The notes: a model not told the origin generated them from the sequence alone. Counted from the first letter of the stretch, positions 36,116-46,237 are shown. The stretch: DNA of 62,667 nt from Bacillus thermotolerans (GCF_000812025.2 NZ_JWJE02000019.1:1-62667), one strand, 5' to 3'. Numbers and translations are program-made.

Positions 36116-36772
36116 TTGGACGTAAAAGCATGGCTTGAAAAGAATAAAGCTTATGTGCTGGGCGGTGCTGCTCTTCTAGTGGTTGGCCTGTCTCAAATCG
36201 GAGAAGATCCCCTTCCCGTCTCGGAAGCCGAGCCGCTTGCACTCGAAGAAGAAACGGTACAGGAAGAGGAGGGGCCTTCTGAGCCTGCCGAACAGGAAGT
36301 GGCGGAGCCATCCGTTCTGATGGTCGATGTCAAAGGGGCTGTAGAAGCGCCAGGCATTTATTCGATGAATAACGGGGACCGGATTAACGATGTCATAGCC
36401 AAGGCAGGAGGCTTTCAAGAAGAGGCTGATCCGACAGCGGTTAATCTTGCCCAAAAACTCCAGGATGAAATGATTATCTACGTGCCGAAAGCAGGAGAAG
36501 AGGTTCCGGCAATGCCGGCGGCTTCTAGTGGAACGCCTTCTTCTGGGACGGCAGGCTCTCCGGGAGCAAGTACGACTGAACGTGTGAATATTAACACAGC
36601 GACTCTTGATCAGCTGCAGCAGCTGCCGGGAATAGGAGCATCTAAAGCACAGGCAATTATTGACTACCGCGAAACGAGCGGCCTGTTCGCTCAGCCGGAT
36701 GACTTAAAGAACGTATCGGGAATTGGAGATAAAACATTTGAGAAACTGGCATCTCATATTGTCGTTCAGTAA
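36116..36772 (+). CDS. comEA: Competence DNA receptor ComEA
   Basis: A 218-residue membrane-anchored DNA receptor. One N-terminal helix (about residues 13-26), an acidic linker, an SLBB domain (VDVKGAVEAPGIYSM to about residue 122), a Ser/Gly/Pro linker, then a double helix-hairpin-helix domain (INTATLDQLQQLPGIGASKA and LKNVSGIGDKTFEKL). It binds incoming double-stranded DNA outside the membrane. TTG 36116 is used, with AAGAGGTGTTAGTCG upstream. Confidence 0.95.
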   Translation: MDVKAWLEKNKAYVLGGAALLVVGLSQIGEDPLPVSEAEPLALEEETVQEEEGPSEPAEQEVAEPSVLMVDVKGAVEAPGIYSMNNGDRINDVIAKAGGFQEEADPTAVNLAQKLQDEMIIYVPKAGEEVPAMPAASSGTPSSGTAGSPGASTTERVNINTATLDQLQQLPGIGASKAQAIIDYRETSGLFAQPDDLKNVSGIGDKTFEKLASHIVVQ

Positions 36773-36778
36773 TAAGGA

Positions 36779-36808
36779 TTGACGTGAAACGGATCATTTG
36801 TCTACACT
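36779..36808 (+). promoter_or_regulatory. Putative sigma-A promoter of comEB-comEC
   Basis: TTGACG (36779-36784), 18-bp spacer, TACACT (36803-36808), 40 bases before comEB. The -35 is 6 bases after the comEA stop. Confidence 0.55.
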
Positions 36809-36847
36809 AGATAAAAAGATGATTTTATAAAGAAAGAGTGGGAATCA

Positions 36848-37273
36848 ATGAGCCGAAAAAGCTGGGATGAATATTTTCTCGATATTGCTGAAGTAGTGTC
36901 TACACGTTCGACTTGTAATCGTCTCCATGTCGGTTGCGTTATTGTGAAGGACAAACATATTGTATCAACGGGCTATAACGGTTCTATTCATGGCCATGAG
37001 CACTGTGATGAAGCAGGCTGTCTGCTGTCTGATGAGAAGCGCTGCATTCGCTGTCTTCATGCAGAGTTAAATGCAGTTCTGCATGCGGAGCGGGATGAGC
37101 TGAAAGGCGCTGCTGCTTATGTCACTCATGAACCGTGTGAGAACTGTGCGAAAACGCTGGCGCAGGCGGGGATCAAAAAAGTTGTGTATAAGCACGCTTA
37201 TCCAAATAAATGGAATGCTCATTTCTTAAAGGGGATTGAAGTGGTTCATTTATCTGAATCTACAACCGTTTAA
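36848..37273 (+). CDS. comEB: ComEB, dCMP deaminase family (short form)
   Basis: A 141-residue zinc-dependent deaminase. HAELNAVL gives the zinc His and catalytic Glu; EPCENCAKTL gives the two zinc cysteines. HVGCVIVKDKHIVSTGYNGS is the family substrate loop. It is about 48 residues shorter than B. subtilis ComEB (189), lacking the C-terminal helical part, yet the deaminase core is complete and the stop is followed by a good comEC ribosome binding site. It is not needed for transformation in B. subtilis. Confidence 0.9.
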   Translation: MSRKSWDEYFLDIAEVVSTRSTCNRLHVGCVIVKDKHIVSTGYNGSIHGHEHCDEAGCLLSDEKRCIRCLHAELNAVLHAERDELKGAAAYVTHEPCENCAKTLAQAGIKKVVYKHAYPNKWNAHFLKGIEVVHLSESTTV

Positions 37274-37282
37274 GGAGAAGCT

Positions 37283-39577
37283 ATGCGCAATCAAGTAATT
37301 TATGCAGCGGTTGGAATGTTCACCGGACTGGTATGGGCGCTTCCTGCTCTAACCAGTATCCGGGCATTTCTGACGGCAATGGCTCTTTTGTTCATGATCC
37401 GTTTAAGCGGAAAGGCAAAGAGCGCTTTTTTTATGTTTATGTTTATCGGTTTTTTGACCGGCCAATTTCATGAAGAACGGAATGTTACATTATTGAAAGC
37501 AGGAGAAGGCGAGTGGGAGGTCACGCTCTCCGCGCCGGTGCGTGTCGACGGTGACCGCCTTCAAGCGGTAGTGACGACTGTCCAGGCTAAGGAAAAGCTG
37601 CAGTTGTTCTATAGGCTGCCTTCTGAAGCACAAACAGAGCTTGAGCGGCAGCTGACACCTGGCACAGTTTGCCGTATAAAGGGCACGCTGGAACGTCCGG
37701 CTAAAGCGCGAAACCGCCATGCCTTCGATTATCGGGTATTTCTAGAGCGACAGCATATTTTCTGGCAGCTGGAGGCGAGTGAGCTGTCTTTATCCTCTTG
37801 CTTTTCACAAAAGAAGACTTGGAAAGAAGCTGTTTTTGCCTGGCGGCTAAAAGGAATAGATCATATCAAATCACATTTTCCTGATAATCTGCAGCCAGTC
37901 GCTGCAGCCCTTCTGTTCGGAGACCGGACGATGACGGAAGAAACAGTGCTAGAAGCGTATCAGCGCCTAGGCATTATTCATTTGCTGGCTATTTCCGGTC
38001 TGCACGTTGGATTAATTACCTCACTTCTTTATTACTTTTTCCTCCGAATAGGCTTGACGAAGGAAGCAGCAAGAAATCTGCTGATAGGTATATTGCCTGT
38101 TTATTCTCTTCTTGCCGGCGGTTCACCCCCCGTAGTTCGAGCCGTTTTGATGACGCTCCTCGTCCTATTGTCCTTTCGCTTCCAGCGGACATTCTCTGCG
38201 CTTGATGCACTCAGCATCAGCTTTATCCTCGTGATGCTTTATGACCCTTATCTTCTTTACCAGGCAGGCTTTCAGCTTTCTTATCTTATCAGTCTCTCCT
38301 TACTTCTTTCTTCAAGCATTATTCTTCTGGTTCCCTCCACTGAATTAGGAAAAATGGCAGCTATCACGGCTGTGTCGCAAATAGCCGGCTTGCCAGTGCT
38401 GCTGTATCATTTCTTTGAATTTTCCCTTTACTCCTTTATAGCGAATTTATTCTTCGTACCTTTCTATTCCCTTTTAGTTCTTCCGCTCTTGTTAATCATC
38501 TTCTTATTAAGCTTCGTATGTCCAGCTATTGTTATGCTGTTAGAACCTTTTGCCTTCGTGTTTCGCCACATTGAAGGGTTTACTGTGGAAATCAGCCGCT
38601 GGCCATTTGCTGCTGTCACTACGGGGCGGCCCGAGGAATGGCAGCTTATCCTGATTGCTTGTATGTGGGCCTGTACCTTCGTGCTAACCGAGAAATGGAA
38701 GGGGGTGAAACCCGCCTCCACTTTGCTGTTCTTCATGCTAGCTTCTGCCCTTGTTCCCCATCTTTATTCTATAGAAGGCGAGGTATCCTTTATCGATGTT
38801 GGGCAGGGAGATGCGGTTTTCATTCAGCTCCCTTTTGGCCAAGGAAATTATTTAATTGATACAGGCGGCTTGCTGCCTTTCGAAAAGGAAGAGTGGCAAA
38901 AGCGCAAGAAAGAATTTACAGTGGGAAAGGATATTTTGCTGCCATACTTTAAAAGCATGGGAGTGAGGCGGCTAGACAAGCTCATTTTAACGCATAGTGA
39001 TTATGATCACATTGGAGCAGCCAAGGAGCTGTTTGATGAATTGGAGATCAAGGAGCTGGTGATTAGTCCGGGATCAGAGATGAAACCGGTGATGAGAGAA
39101 ACAATAAAGGAAGCAGCCAAATACCATGTCCCTGTTCGCTATGGTAAATATTTGGAAACCTGGCAGGCAGGAGCCGCTTTTTTTCAAATTGTATCTCCAG
39201 CTGATCATCTCTATGAAGGGAACAATGATTCACTTGCAGTATATGCTGTCATTGGCGGGAAGAAGTGGCTGTTTGCAGGTGACATGGAGGCGGAGGCGGA
39301 AAGAGAGCTGCTGACACGCTTTGCATTGGATATAGATATTCTAAAGGTAGGGCATCATGGGAGCCGCTCCTCTACAACAGAGGAATTTCTGTCGGAAGCT
39401 GCCCCTGAAGAAGCGGTCATTTCCGCGGGCAGAAACAACCGCTATCAGCATCCGCACGGGGAAGTGGTGGATCGCCTGCTCAAGCACCAGGTACGCATTT
39501 GGCGTACAGATCAGCACGGCGAGGTAACATTTACTTATCGAGGAAAGGAAGGAACCTTTTCAACAGTTTTTCCGTAA
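37283..39577 (+). CDS. comEC: DNA uptake channel ComEC
   Basis: A 764-residue polytopic protein that carries single-stranded DNA across the membrane. N-terminal helices at about residues 1-60 flank an OB-like extracellular domain (VTLSAPVRVDG). The Competence domain (about 200-470) has RLGIIHLLAISGLHVGLI. The C-terminal metallo-beta-lactamase-like domain has THSDYDHIGA and VGHHGSRSST, the predicted nuclease site. AAGGAGAAGCT precedes ATG 37283. Confidence 0.95.
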   Translation: MRNQVIYAAVGMFTGLVWALPALTSIRAFLTAMALLFMIRLSGKAKSAFFMFMFIGFLTGQFHEERNVTLLKAGEGEWEVTLSAPVRVDGDRLQAVVTTVQAKEKLQLFYRLPSEAQTELERQLTPGTVCRIKGTLERPAKARNRHAFDYRVFLERQHIFWQLEASELSLSSCFSQKKTWKEAVFAWRLKGIDHIKSHFPDNLQPVAAALLFGDRTMTEETVLEAYQRLGIIHLLAISGLHVGLITSLLYYFFLRIGLTKEAARNLLIGILPVYSLLAGGSPPVVRAVLMTLLVLLSFRFQRTFSALDALSISFILVMLYDPYLLYQAGFQLSYLISLSLLLSSSIILLVPSTELGKMAAITAVSQIAGLPVLLYHFFEFSLYSFIANLFFVPFYSLLVLPLLLIIFLLSFVCPAIVMLLEPFAFVFRHIEGFTVEISRWPFAAVTTGRPEEWQLILIACMWACTFVLTEKWKGVKPASTLLFFMLASALVPHLYSIEGEVSFIDVGQGDAVFIQLPFGQGNYLIDTGGLLPFEKEEWQKRKKEFTVGKDILLPYFKSMGVRRLDKLILTHSDYDHIGAAKELFDELEIKELVISPGSEMKPVMRETIKEAAKYHVPVRYGKYLETWQAGAAFFQIVSPADHLYEGNNDSLAVYAVIGGKKWLFAGDMEAEAERELLTRFALDIDILKVGHHGSRSSTTEEFLSEAAPEEAVISAGRNNRYQHPHGEVVDRLLKHQVRIWRTDQHGEVTFTYRGKEGTFSTVFP

Positions 39578-39594
39578 AATATAGCGAGAAAGGT

Positions 39595-39621
39595 AAAAGA
39601 CCCGCCTCTATGAGCGGGTCT
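39595..39621 (-). terminator. Terminator of yqzM
   Basis: On the minus strand AGACCCGC - 7-base loop - GCGGGTCT followed by a T run (TTTT). Confidence 0.75.
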
Positions 39622-39628
39622 CCAGGTG

Positions 39629-39760
39629 TTAGCCAACTAGGTCGATAACTGTTGCGATGACAAAGATGAGGGTAAAAAATAAGAAAGAAGCAACAAATCC
39701 GACACCAGAATCGACTACGTCATTACGCTTTGTTTGGACATCTTTTTCAAATTCGTTCAC
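39629..39760 (-). CDS. yqzM: Small membrane protein YqzM
   Basis: A 43-residue protein with a short charged N-terminus (MNEFEKDVQTKRNDVVDSG) and one transmembrane helix (about residues 21-42). It is conserved in Bacilli between comEC and holA; function unknown. GTG 39760 is used with ATAGGAGGGGTATTT upstream, which excludes the longer reading of the frame to 39844. Confidence 0.88.
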   Translation of the reverse strand: MNEFEKDVQTKRNDVVDSGVGFVASFLFFTLIFVIATVIDLVG

Positions 39761-39976
39761 AAATACCCCTCCTATTTCCTCTATAGTATAGACGATCAAT
39801 GTCAAAAAATCTAGACTGCGCTCGTTCATTTCCTTCGTTGACAAGAGTTAACTGCAATAAATTCAGTCATTCAGGTGAAAATACAGGTAACAGGATCACC
39901 GCCAGCGAATCTGTTCCCGGGACAGTGGAACTGGCGTTCATATAGATCACGGGGGAAACATTCCGGAGGTTTCCCC

Positions 39977-40005
39977 TTGTCAAATGAGCGGGTCTTTCTT
40001 AACAT
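39977..40005 (+). promoter_or_regulatory. Sigma-A promoter of holA
   Basis: TTGTCA (39977-39982), 17-bp spacer, TAACAT (40000-40005). It lies inside the open frame upstream of holA and so supports the late start at 40043. Confidence 0.6.
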
Positions 40006-40042
40006 GAGAATATCACATATACGAAAATGGAGAGAAAAGCCC

Positions 40043-41065
40043 TTGATACCTGTTTGGAAGAAGATAGAGGAAAAGCAATTATCCTCGATTTATTTATTGT
40101 ATGGAACGGAATCGTTTTTAATCGATGAAACAAAGCAAAAGCTAATTCAGTCGGTATTAACGGAAGAGGAGATGGATTTTAACTTTTCTGTTTATGATTT
40201 AGAGGAAGTACCAGTTGAAACGGCTGTGGAAGAAGCGGAAACCTTGCCTTTCTTTGGCGACAAGAAGCTGGTTTTTTTACATAATCCGACCTTCCTGACA
40301 GCAGAGCGGTCAAAGGAGAAGGTTGAGCATAACCTGAAGGTGTTAGAAGCCTATATAGAAAGCCCTGCCCCTTATACAATCATGGTGTTTGCCGCTCCTT
40401 ACGAAAAGCTGGATGAGCGCAAGAAATTAACTAAGCTATTAAAGAAGAAGGCTGAGGTGGTAGAGGCAAAGAAGTTAAATGATAAAGAAATAAAAACGTG
40501 GGTTCGCAGCCAGGCTGCTGCCAATGGGGTGCAGATGGATGAGGAAGCGCTGGAGCACTTTCTTATGTTAGCAGGCACGAACCTGCAGCTTCTTGCTTCT
40601 GAAATTGATAAGCTTTCTTTGTATGCGAGTGAAGAGAAACGGATCACAGTGGATATAGTAGACAAGCTCACAGCCCGTTCACTGGAACAGGATATCTTCG
40701 CGCTGGTCGACCGGGTGGTCAGCGGAAATATTGAAGCTGCTTTTCGCATTTATTATGATTTGCTGAAGTTGAATGAGGAGCCGATTAAAATTTTAGCCGT
40801 CATTGCTAACCAATTCCGCCTAATTTACCAAACAAAGGAACTTTCACGGAAAGGGTACGGTCAGCAGCAAATTGCCAGCTTCTTAAAGGTTCACCCATTT
40901 CGCGTGAAGCTGGCGCTACGGCAAACGGGCAATTTTTCAGATGAGCAGCTTTCTTCTATTATAATGATGCTCGCAGACAGTGACCTGCAAATGAAGACGA
41001 GCGGGATGTCTAAGAAGCTGATTGTTGAGATGTTTTTATTCCGGCTGCAAAACCTGGCGAACTAA
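40043..41065 (+). CDS. holA: DNA polymerase III subunit delta (YqeN)
   Basis: A 340-residue clamp-loader subunit that opens the beta clamp. The degenerate AAA+ start SSIYLLYGTESFLI and the C-terminal HPFRVKLALRQ are family landmarks. The frame is open back to 39875, but TTG 40043 is preferred: GGAGAGAAAAG lies upstream, a promoter precedes it, and the length fits B. subtilis YqeN (347). Confidence 0.9.
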   Translation: MIPVWKKIEEKQLSSIYLLYGTESFLIDETKQKLIQSVLTEEEMDFNFSVYDLEEVPVETAVEEAETLPFFGDKKLVFLHNPTFLTAERSKEKVEHNLKVLEAYIESPAPYTIMVFAAPYEKLDERKKLTKLLKKKAEVVEAKKLNDKEIKTWVRSQAAANGVQMDEEALEHFLMLAGTNLQLLASEIDKLSLYASEEKRITVDIVDKLTARSLEQDIFALVDRVVSGNIEAAFRIYYDLLKLNEEPIKILAVIANQFRLIYQTKELSRKGYGQQQIASFLKVHPFRVKLALRQTGNFSDEQLSSIIMMLADSDLQMKTSGMSKKLIVEMFLFRLQNLAN

Positions 41066-41102
41066 AAAAACTCCTTCAAGGTTTCTTGAAGGAGTTTTTT
41101 TT
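41064..41102. terminator. Bidirectional terminator between holA and rpsT
   Basis: AAAAAACTCCTTCAAG - GTTT - CTTGAAGGAGTTTTTT with A and T runs on both sides. Confidence 0.95.
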
Positions 41103-41111
41103 AGTTCATTA

Positions 41112-41366
41112 TTAAGCGTTTAACTTTTTGGATAAACGAGATTTTTGACGGCTTGCCGCATTTTTGTGGATCAAACCTTTAGAGGCAGCTTGGTCAAGGC
41201 TTTTAACTGCTTGGTTGAAAAGCTCTTGAACGTTCTCAGCGTTGTTAGCTGCAGCTGTTTCGAATTTCTTAACCGCTGTACGCATAGCAGATTTCTCTTG
41301 GTTGTTGCGCTCTGTACGGTCTTGAATAGTTCTTGTACGTTTGATAGCAGATTTAATATTTGGCAT
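41112..41366 (-). CDS. rpsT: 30S ribosomal protein S20
   Basis: An 84-residue basic helical protein binding 16S r[15 protein letters not shown] and the final [14 protein letters not shown] are characteristic. ATG 41366 has ATAGGAGGTGACTCGA upstream; three further codons in frame upstream are excluded. The 5' leader contains a hairpin ATCGAG...CTCGAT near 41383-41407 of unknown meaning. Confidence 0.96.
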   Translation of the reverse strand: MPNIKSAIKRTRTIQDRTERNNQEKSAMRTAVKKFETAAANNAENVQELFNQAVKSLDQAASKGLIHKNAASRQKSRLSKKLNA

Positions 41367-41445
41367 TCGAGTCACCTCCTATAAGTGATCGAGATTCTAT
41401 TTTTTACTCGATTTTACTTTTCTTGAACAATTAAGAACAAAAGTT

Positions 41446-41474
41446 ATTCTATCAAACCGGGAGTTAGATTGCAA
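41446..41474 (-). promoter_or_regulatory. Sigma-A promoter of rpsT
   Basis: On the minus strand TTGCAA (41474-41469), 17-bp spacer, TAGAAT (41451-41446). Confidence 0.75.
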
Positions 41475-41501
41475 TAGTTTCATTTCTTATCTAGTGTCAA
41501 G

Positions 41502-41531
41502 GAATGAACTTTTACACAGTGGGGCACAATG
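41502..41531 (+). promoter_or_regulatory. Possible sigma-G/sigma-F promoter of gpr
   Basis: GAATGA (41502-41507) and CACAATG (41525-41531) with a 17-bp spacer loosely fit the forespore consensus GnATR / CATnnTA. The -10 has two mismatches. gpr is a forespore gene in B. subtilis. Confidence 0.35.
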
Positions 41532-41564
41532 GGGAGTGAATATTTAAAATAAAGGGTGATATGA

Positions 41565-42668
41565 ATGAAGGATCCATCCATTGATTTAAGCCATTATGCT
41601 GTGAGAACGGATTTAGCTGTAGAGGCAAAAGCTCTAGCCGAAGAGAGGCCGGAACAGAAGCAGAAAATGACCGGCATTTTAACGGAGGAACGCGAAATTA
41701 ATGGTATTAAGATCACCACTGTTTCTATTGATGAAGCAGGGGCAGAAGCAACAGGAAAAAAAGCAGGTGATTATCTCACCATCGAATCGCAAGGAATTCG
41801 CAGCCATGACACGGAGCATCAGCATGAAGTGGAGAAGGTACTGGCTAAGGAGCTTTCCGCTTTTCTAAAGAATAAAGGGATTAAAGAGGACGCTAGCTGT
41901 TTGATTGTAGGGCTTGGAAACAGAGATGTTACGCCCGATGCGCTCGGTCCGCTCGTTTGCGGAGAGATTATGGTAACAAGACATTTATTTGAACTGCAGC
42001 CTGACCAGGTAGAAGAAGGGTTCCGGCCGGTGGCCTCCCTTGTCCCAGGAGTGATGGGGCTGACTGGCGTGGAGACGAGCGATATTGTCTTTGGGGTAGT
42101 AGAAAAGACGAAGCCTGATTTCCTGATCGTCATTGATGCACTGGCCTCCCGTTCAATTGAGCGGGTAAACGCAACTGTACAGGTTGCTGATAGTGGCATT
42201 CATCCAGGGGCAGGAGTCGGCAATAAGCGGAAAGAAATTAGTGAAAAGACACTGGGTATTCCCGTCATCGCCATTGGCGTGCCGACTGTCGTTGATGCAG
42301 TTTCGATCACCAGTGATACCATTGATTTTATTTTGAAGCATTTAGGCAAGGAAATAGAGGAAGGAAACCGGCCTTCAGGAGCTTTAGCCCCTGCCGGCTA
42401 TTCATTTGGCCGAAGCAAGTTGACAGAGGAGGATTTACCGGACGAGGAAAATCGACGTTCCTTCCTTGGAGTGGTTGGAACGCTTCCTGATGAGGAAAAG
42501 CGTCAGCTTATTAGAGAAGTGCTGGCACCGATCGGGCATAACTTAATGGTAACACCAAAGGAAGTAGATCTGTTTATAAAGGATACGGCCAACCTGCTGG
42601 CTAATAGCCTGAATGCTGCTCTTCATTCGGCTATTGACCAGGAGAATACCGGCTTCTATACAAAATAA
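41565..42668 (+). CDS. gpr: Germination protease GPR
   Basis: A 367-residue spore protease that starts breakdown of small acid-soluble proteins at germination (family A25). It is made as a zymogen whose first 15-16 residues are removed; the [12 protein letters not shown] segment matches the cleavage region. [17 protein letters not shown] and [24 protein letters not shown] (in parts) are conserved. It is followed by spoIIP, as in other Bacilli. Confidence 0.96.
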   Translation: MKDPSIDLSHYAVRTDLAVEAKALAEERPEQKQKMTGILTEEREINGIKITTVSIDEAGAEATGKKAGDYLTIESQGIRSHDTEHQHEVEKVLAKELSAFLKNKGIKEDASCLIVGLGNRDVTPDALGPLVCGEIMVTRHLFELQPDQVEEGFRPVASLVPGVMGLTGVETSDIVFGVVEKTKPDFLIVIDALASRSIERVNATVQVADSGIHPGAGVGNKRKEISEKTLGIPVIAIGVPTVVDAVSITSDTIDFILKHLGKEIEEGNRPSGALAPAGYSFGRSKLTEEDLPDEENRRSFLGVVGTLPDEEKRQLIREVLAPIGHNLMVTPKEVDLFIKDTANLLANSLNAALHSAIDQENTGFYTK

Positions 42669-42763
42669 GTAACGAAAGAAGAGGACGAGCTTGGCAAACT
42701 GGTTCTGCTTTTTCTCACAAAGTCATACATATAGGGTAAGACTTGTGCAGAAAGGGTGGAGCA

Positions 42764-43942
42764 ATGAAGGAGAACAAGCCGTCTAACCTCTTCTTAATTA
42801 ACCTGTCAACAATCATAAAAGGAACGCTGCTTTTTACAATCTCTCTCCTTTCGCTTTTTTCGATAGTCGGGATGCTGACATCGCTGGCATACAATTACCG
42901 CATTTCTTCTGATTCTCTCAATGAAGCGGCCGAGCATGTGCCTGGCGGTGCACTATATTATCTGTATGAGATGGAGAGCAAAGTATTTAGCCAGTATACG
43001 CCTGACCAGGTTGACATGCCTTCCTTAGGTGAAATGGCTTTCCGGTACGCGACCAATGTGCGATTTAAAGATCCACGGAGCTTTCTCGGGAAAGAAGTGC
43101 CGGGCTTCTCTATTTACGATGGAGAAATTTTAGTAGCTGGGGAAGGGACAAATTATACAACCATGCCAATTGAATCGGAGCCGCCTCCGGAAGTGTTGAA
43201 CAAAGAAAATGAAGGGGACGTCAGGCCGGCTAAGGATACGACGATCGAAGGAGACAGCCCTCCTTCATTCACAACGGACGGACGAGAGCGGGTGTTTTTA
43301 TACTTCACGCATACAAGGGAATCGTATTTGCCTCACCTTCAGGGAGTCTCTTCACCAGATTCCGCGCATCACTCTGAACTCAATGTAACAAAGGTCGGTG
43401 AAATGGTGAAACAGGCGCTGGAGGCGAAAGGGATCGGGACTGCAATCGACAAGACAGACATTGTAGCCAAGCTTGACGCCGCTGGCCAGGGCTATAATCA
43501 GTCTTATCAGGCTTCTCGTGATATTATGGTGTCCGCTCAGGAGAATAATAGCGACCTTCAATATTTCATAGATATACACCGCGATTCGCAGCGCAAGGAT
43601 GTGACCACTGCAACGATCAATGGTAAAAGCTATGCAAAGGTTGCCTTTGTTGTTGGCGGAGAACACGCCAATTATGAAAAAAACGCCAAGCTGGCTACAG
43701 AGCTGCATAACCTATTAGAGAAGGAATATAAAGGGTTATCCCGAGGGGTTATTTTAAAGCAGGGGAAGAGCACGAACGGGCGATTTAATCAAGATCTATC
43801 AGAAAAGGCGCTGCTGATTGAATTCGGGGGAGTCGACAATTCATTTGAAGAGCTGAAAAGGACGTCAGAGGCATTTGCTGAAACCTTTGCTGACTACTAC
43901 TGGCAGGCCGAAAAAGTGCAGGGAGAAAAAAGCAGTGACTAG
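42764..43942 (+). CDS. spoIIP: Stage II sporulation protein P (SpoIIP)
   Basis: A 392-residue peptidoglycan amidase/endopeptidase of the engulfment complex DMP. One N-terminal helix (about residues 16-42) anchors it. The amidase domain has the zinc His in FTHTRESYLP, IDIHRDSQRK and the catalytic Glu in LIEFGGVDN. ATG 42764 follows AAAGGGTGGAGC. CATACAT at 42725-42731 resembles a sigma-E -10 but has no matching -35. Confidence 0.94.
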   Translation: MKENKPSNLFLINLSTIIKGTLLFTISLLSLFSIVGMLTSLAYNYRISSDSLNEAAEHVPGGALYYLYEMESKVFSQYTPDQVDMPSLGEMAFRYATNVRFKDPRSFLGKEVPGFSIYDGEILVAGEGTNYTTMPIESEPPPEVLNKENEGDVRPAKDTTIEGDSPPSFTTDGRERVFLYFTHTRESYLPHLQGVSSPDSAHHSELNVTKVGEMVKQALEAKGIGTAIDKTDIVAKLDAAGQGYNQSYQASRDIMVSAQENNSDLQYFIDIHRDSQRKDVTTATINGKSYAKVAFVVGGEHANYEKNAKLATELHNLLEKEYKGLSRGVILKQGKSTNGRFNQDLSEKALLIEFGGVDNSFEELKRTSEAFAETFADYYWQAEKVQGEKSSD

Positions 43943-43954
43943 GAAGGAAGAAAG

Positions 43955-44239
43955 ATGAAAGAGTTTCTGTTAAAAGTGAATGTCATTGTTTCTATTTTCT
44001 TTTTGGGTATACTGATCGGCATTTTCCAAGACAAGCATGAGGAAGAGCCGCCGACAGAAGAGAAAACAGATAAAGCCATCTTCTCGCTTTTTCAGGCGGA
44101 ACAGACCGAAGTAGACTTGCGTGTAAAAAAAGCCGAGATGACCGAACAGGATGGAGTTAATATTTTCTCTGAAGCAGGCCAGACTGTCGCTGACTCCGTT
44201 ACATTTATCGTTTCCTCCCTGTTTCAGGAGGAAAGGTGA
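43955..44239 (+). CDS. yqxA: YqxA family protein (DUF3679)
   Basis: A 94-residue protein with one N-terminal hydrophobic helix (residues 8-23) and a charged extracytoplasmic tail. It is conserved after spoIIP in Bacilli; function unknown, probably sporulation-linked through shared transcription. It starts 12 bases after spoIIP with AGGAAGGAAAG upstream. Confidence 0.85.
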   Translation: MKEFLLKVNVIVSIFFLGILIGIFQDKHEEEPPTEEKTDKAIFSLFQAEQTEVDLRVKKAEMTEQDGVNIFSEAGQTVADSVTFIVSSLFQEER

Positions 44240-44253
44240 ATCACCCCTTTTGT

Positions 44254-44279
44254 CCGCTGCTGTGCAGCGGTTTTTTTTT
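44254..44279 (+). terminator. Terminator of gpr-spoIIP-yqxA
   Basis: CCGCTGC - TGT - GCAGCGG followed by T9. Confidence 0.92.
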
Positions 44280-44327
44280 ATGTACGTAAGGCTATTCGGC
44301 ATGTTTCTTCTTTATCTATGTTGTGAA

Positions 44328-44356
44328 TTGTCAATTGCATTTTAGACTGATATAAT
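44328..44356 (+). promoter_or_regulatory. Sigma-A promoter of lepA
   Basis: TTGTCA (44328-44333), 17-bp spacer, TATAAT (44351-44356). Confidence 0.88.
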
Positions 44357-44400
44357 CAAGGCTAGTATACATGCGCCGATTAACAGGAGTGAAGAAACTG

Positions 44401-46230
44401 ATGAAACATACGGATAAACTACGGAGACAAGAGCATATTCGAAACTTCTCGATCATTGCTCATATTGACCACGGGAAGTCCACGCTGGCTGACCGGATTT
44501 TAGAGTTCACGAATGCGCTGACTGCCCGTGAGATGAAAGCTCAGCTGCTCGACTCTATGGATTTAGAGCGCGAGCGGGGGATTACGATTAAGTTAAATGC
44601 TGTACAGCTGAACTATAAAGCGAAAAATGGAGAAGAATATATTTTCCATTTAATTGATACGCCGGGACACGTCGACTTTACATATGAAGTCTCCCGGAGC
44701 CTTGCTGCTTGCGAAGGAGCAATCCTTGTCGTTGATGCTGCACAAGGCATTGAAGCGCAAACGTTAGCGAATGTGTATCTCGCTTTAGATAACGATTTAG
44801 AAATCTTGCCGGTCATTAACAAAATTGACCTGCCTTCTGCTGAGCCGGATCGTGTCTGCCAGGAGGTAGAGGATGTCATTGGCTTGGACGCATCTGAAGC
44901 TGTACTGGCTTCAGCCAAAGCAGGAATTGGGATTGAAGACATATTAGAGCAAATTGTCGAGAAAGTACCAGCGCCTTCAGGTGACCCTTCTGCTCCATTA
45001 AAGGCGCTTATTTTTGACTCTTTATATGATGCTTACCGAGGCGTTGTCGCTTACATCCGTGTAGTGGACGGCTCAGTAAAAGTAGGCGATAAAATTAAAA
45101 TGATGGCGACAGGCAAAGAGTTTGAAGTAACAGAAGTAGGCGTCTTCACGCCAAAAGCCACTATACGGGACGAACTGACTGTCGGTGATGTTGGCTTCTT
45201 GACTGCTGCTATTAAAAATGTTGGAGACACAAGGGTAGGGGATACCATTACATCAGCGGTTACCCCTGCTGCTGAGGCTTTGCCAGGCTATCGTAAGCTG
45301 AATCCGATGGTATTCTGTGGCCTGTATCCAATTGATTCCGCTAAATTTAATGATCTGAGGGAAGCATTAGAGAAGCTGGAGCTGAACGACTCTTCCCTGC
45401 AATTCGAGCCAGAAACTTCTCAAGCACTTGGATTTGGTTTCCGCTGCGGCTTCTTAGGCCTCCTGCATATGGAAATTATTCAAGAACGGATCGAACGTGA
45501 GTTTAATATTGATCTTATCACGACAGCTCCGAGTGTTATTTATAATGTACGCATGACCAGCGGAGAGGAAATAAGAGTGGATAACCCTTCATATATGCCC
45601 GACCCGCAGAAGATCGACGCGGTGGAAGAGCCGTATGTCAAGGCGACAATTATGGTGCCGAATGACTTTGTAGGCGCTGTAATGGAGCTGGCGCAGGGCA
45701 AGCGGGGCAACTTTATTGATATGCAGTATCTGGATGAAAACCGGGTGAATATTATTTATGAAATCCCGCTTTCAGAGATTGTTTATGACTTCTTTGATCA
45801 GCTGAAGTCCAGTACGAAAGGCTACGCTTCGTTTGATTATGAGTTGATTGGCTATAAGGAGTCCAAGCTTGTGAAAATGGATATCTTGCTGAATGGTGAA
45901 AAAGTAGATGCCCTGAGCTTTATTGTTCATAGAGATTTTGCTTATGAGCGCGGAAAAGCGATTGTGGAGAAATTGAAAGAACTCATTCCAAGACAGCAGT
46001 TCGAGGTGCCTGTCCAAGCGGCTATTGGACAAAAGATCGTTGCCAGGTCAACCATTAAGTCTATGGGGAAAAATGTATTGGCCAAGTGTTACGGTGGAGA
46101 CATCTCTCGTAAACGGAAGCTGTTAGAGAAGCAAAAAGAAGGGAAAAAGCGGATGAAGCAAGTCGGCTCGGTCGACATCCCTCAAGAGGCGTTCATGGCT
46201 GTGCTGAAAATGGATAATGAGAATAAATAA
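44401..46230 (+). CDS. lepA: Elongation factor 4 (LepA)
   Basis: A 609-residue translational GTPase. G1 [10 protein letters not shown]3 DTPGH, G4 NKID and G5 SAKAGIG are intact; the C-terminal LepA-specific domain holds [13 protein letters not shown] and [21 protein letters not shown] 44401 is chosen over an in-frame ATG at 44371, which would sit only about 8 bases from the expected transcription start; AGGAGTGAAG precedes the chosen ATG. Confidence 0.95.
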   Translation: MKHTDKLRRQEHIRNFSIIAHIDHGKSTLADRILEFTNALTAREMKAQLLDSMDLERERGITIKLNAVQLNYKAKNGEEYIFHLIDTPGHVDFTYEVSRSLAACEGAILVVDAAQGIEAQTLANVYLALDNDLEILPVINKIDLPSAEPDRVCQEVEDVIGLDASEAVLASAKAGIGIEDILEQIVEKVPAPSGDPSAPLKALIFDSLYDAYRGVVAYIRVVDGSVKVGDKIKMMATGKEFEVTEVGVFTPKATIRDELTVGDVGFLTAAIKNVGDTRVGDTITSAVTPAAEALPGYRKLNPMVFCGLYPIDSAKFNDLREALEKLELNDSSLQFEPETSQALGFGFRCGFLGLLHMEIIQERIEREFNIDLITTAPSVIYNVRMTSGEEIRVDNPSYMPDPQKIDAVEEPYVKATIMVPNDFVGAVMELAQGKRGNFIDMQYLDENRVNIIYEIPLSEIVYDFFDQLKSSTKGYASFDYELIGYKESKLVKMDILLNGEKVDALSFIVHRDFAYERGKAIVEKLKELIPRQQFEVPVQAAIGQKIVARSTIKSMGKNVLAKCYGGDISRKRKLLEKQKEGKKRMKQVGSVDIPQEAFMAVLKMDNENK

Positions 46231-46237
46231 GAAAGAA

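Noticed and set aside
39875-40042. N-terminal extension of holA to 396 residues
   Set aside because: The extra part is not like any delta subunit, has no ribosome binding site, and contains a good promoter.
42725-42731. CATACAT before spoIIP as a sigma-E promoter
   Set aside because: No -35 of the KMATATT type is found 13-15 bases upstream, so it is only mentioned in the gene entry.
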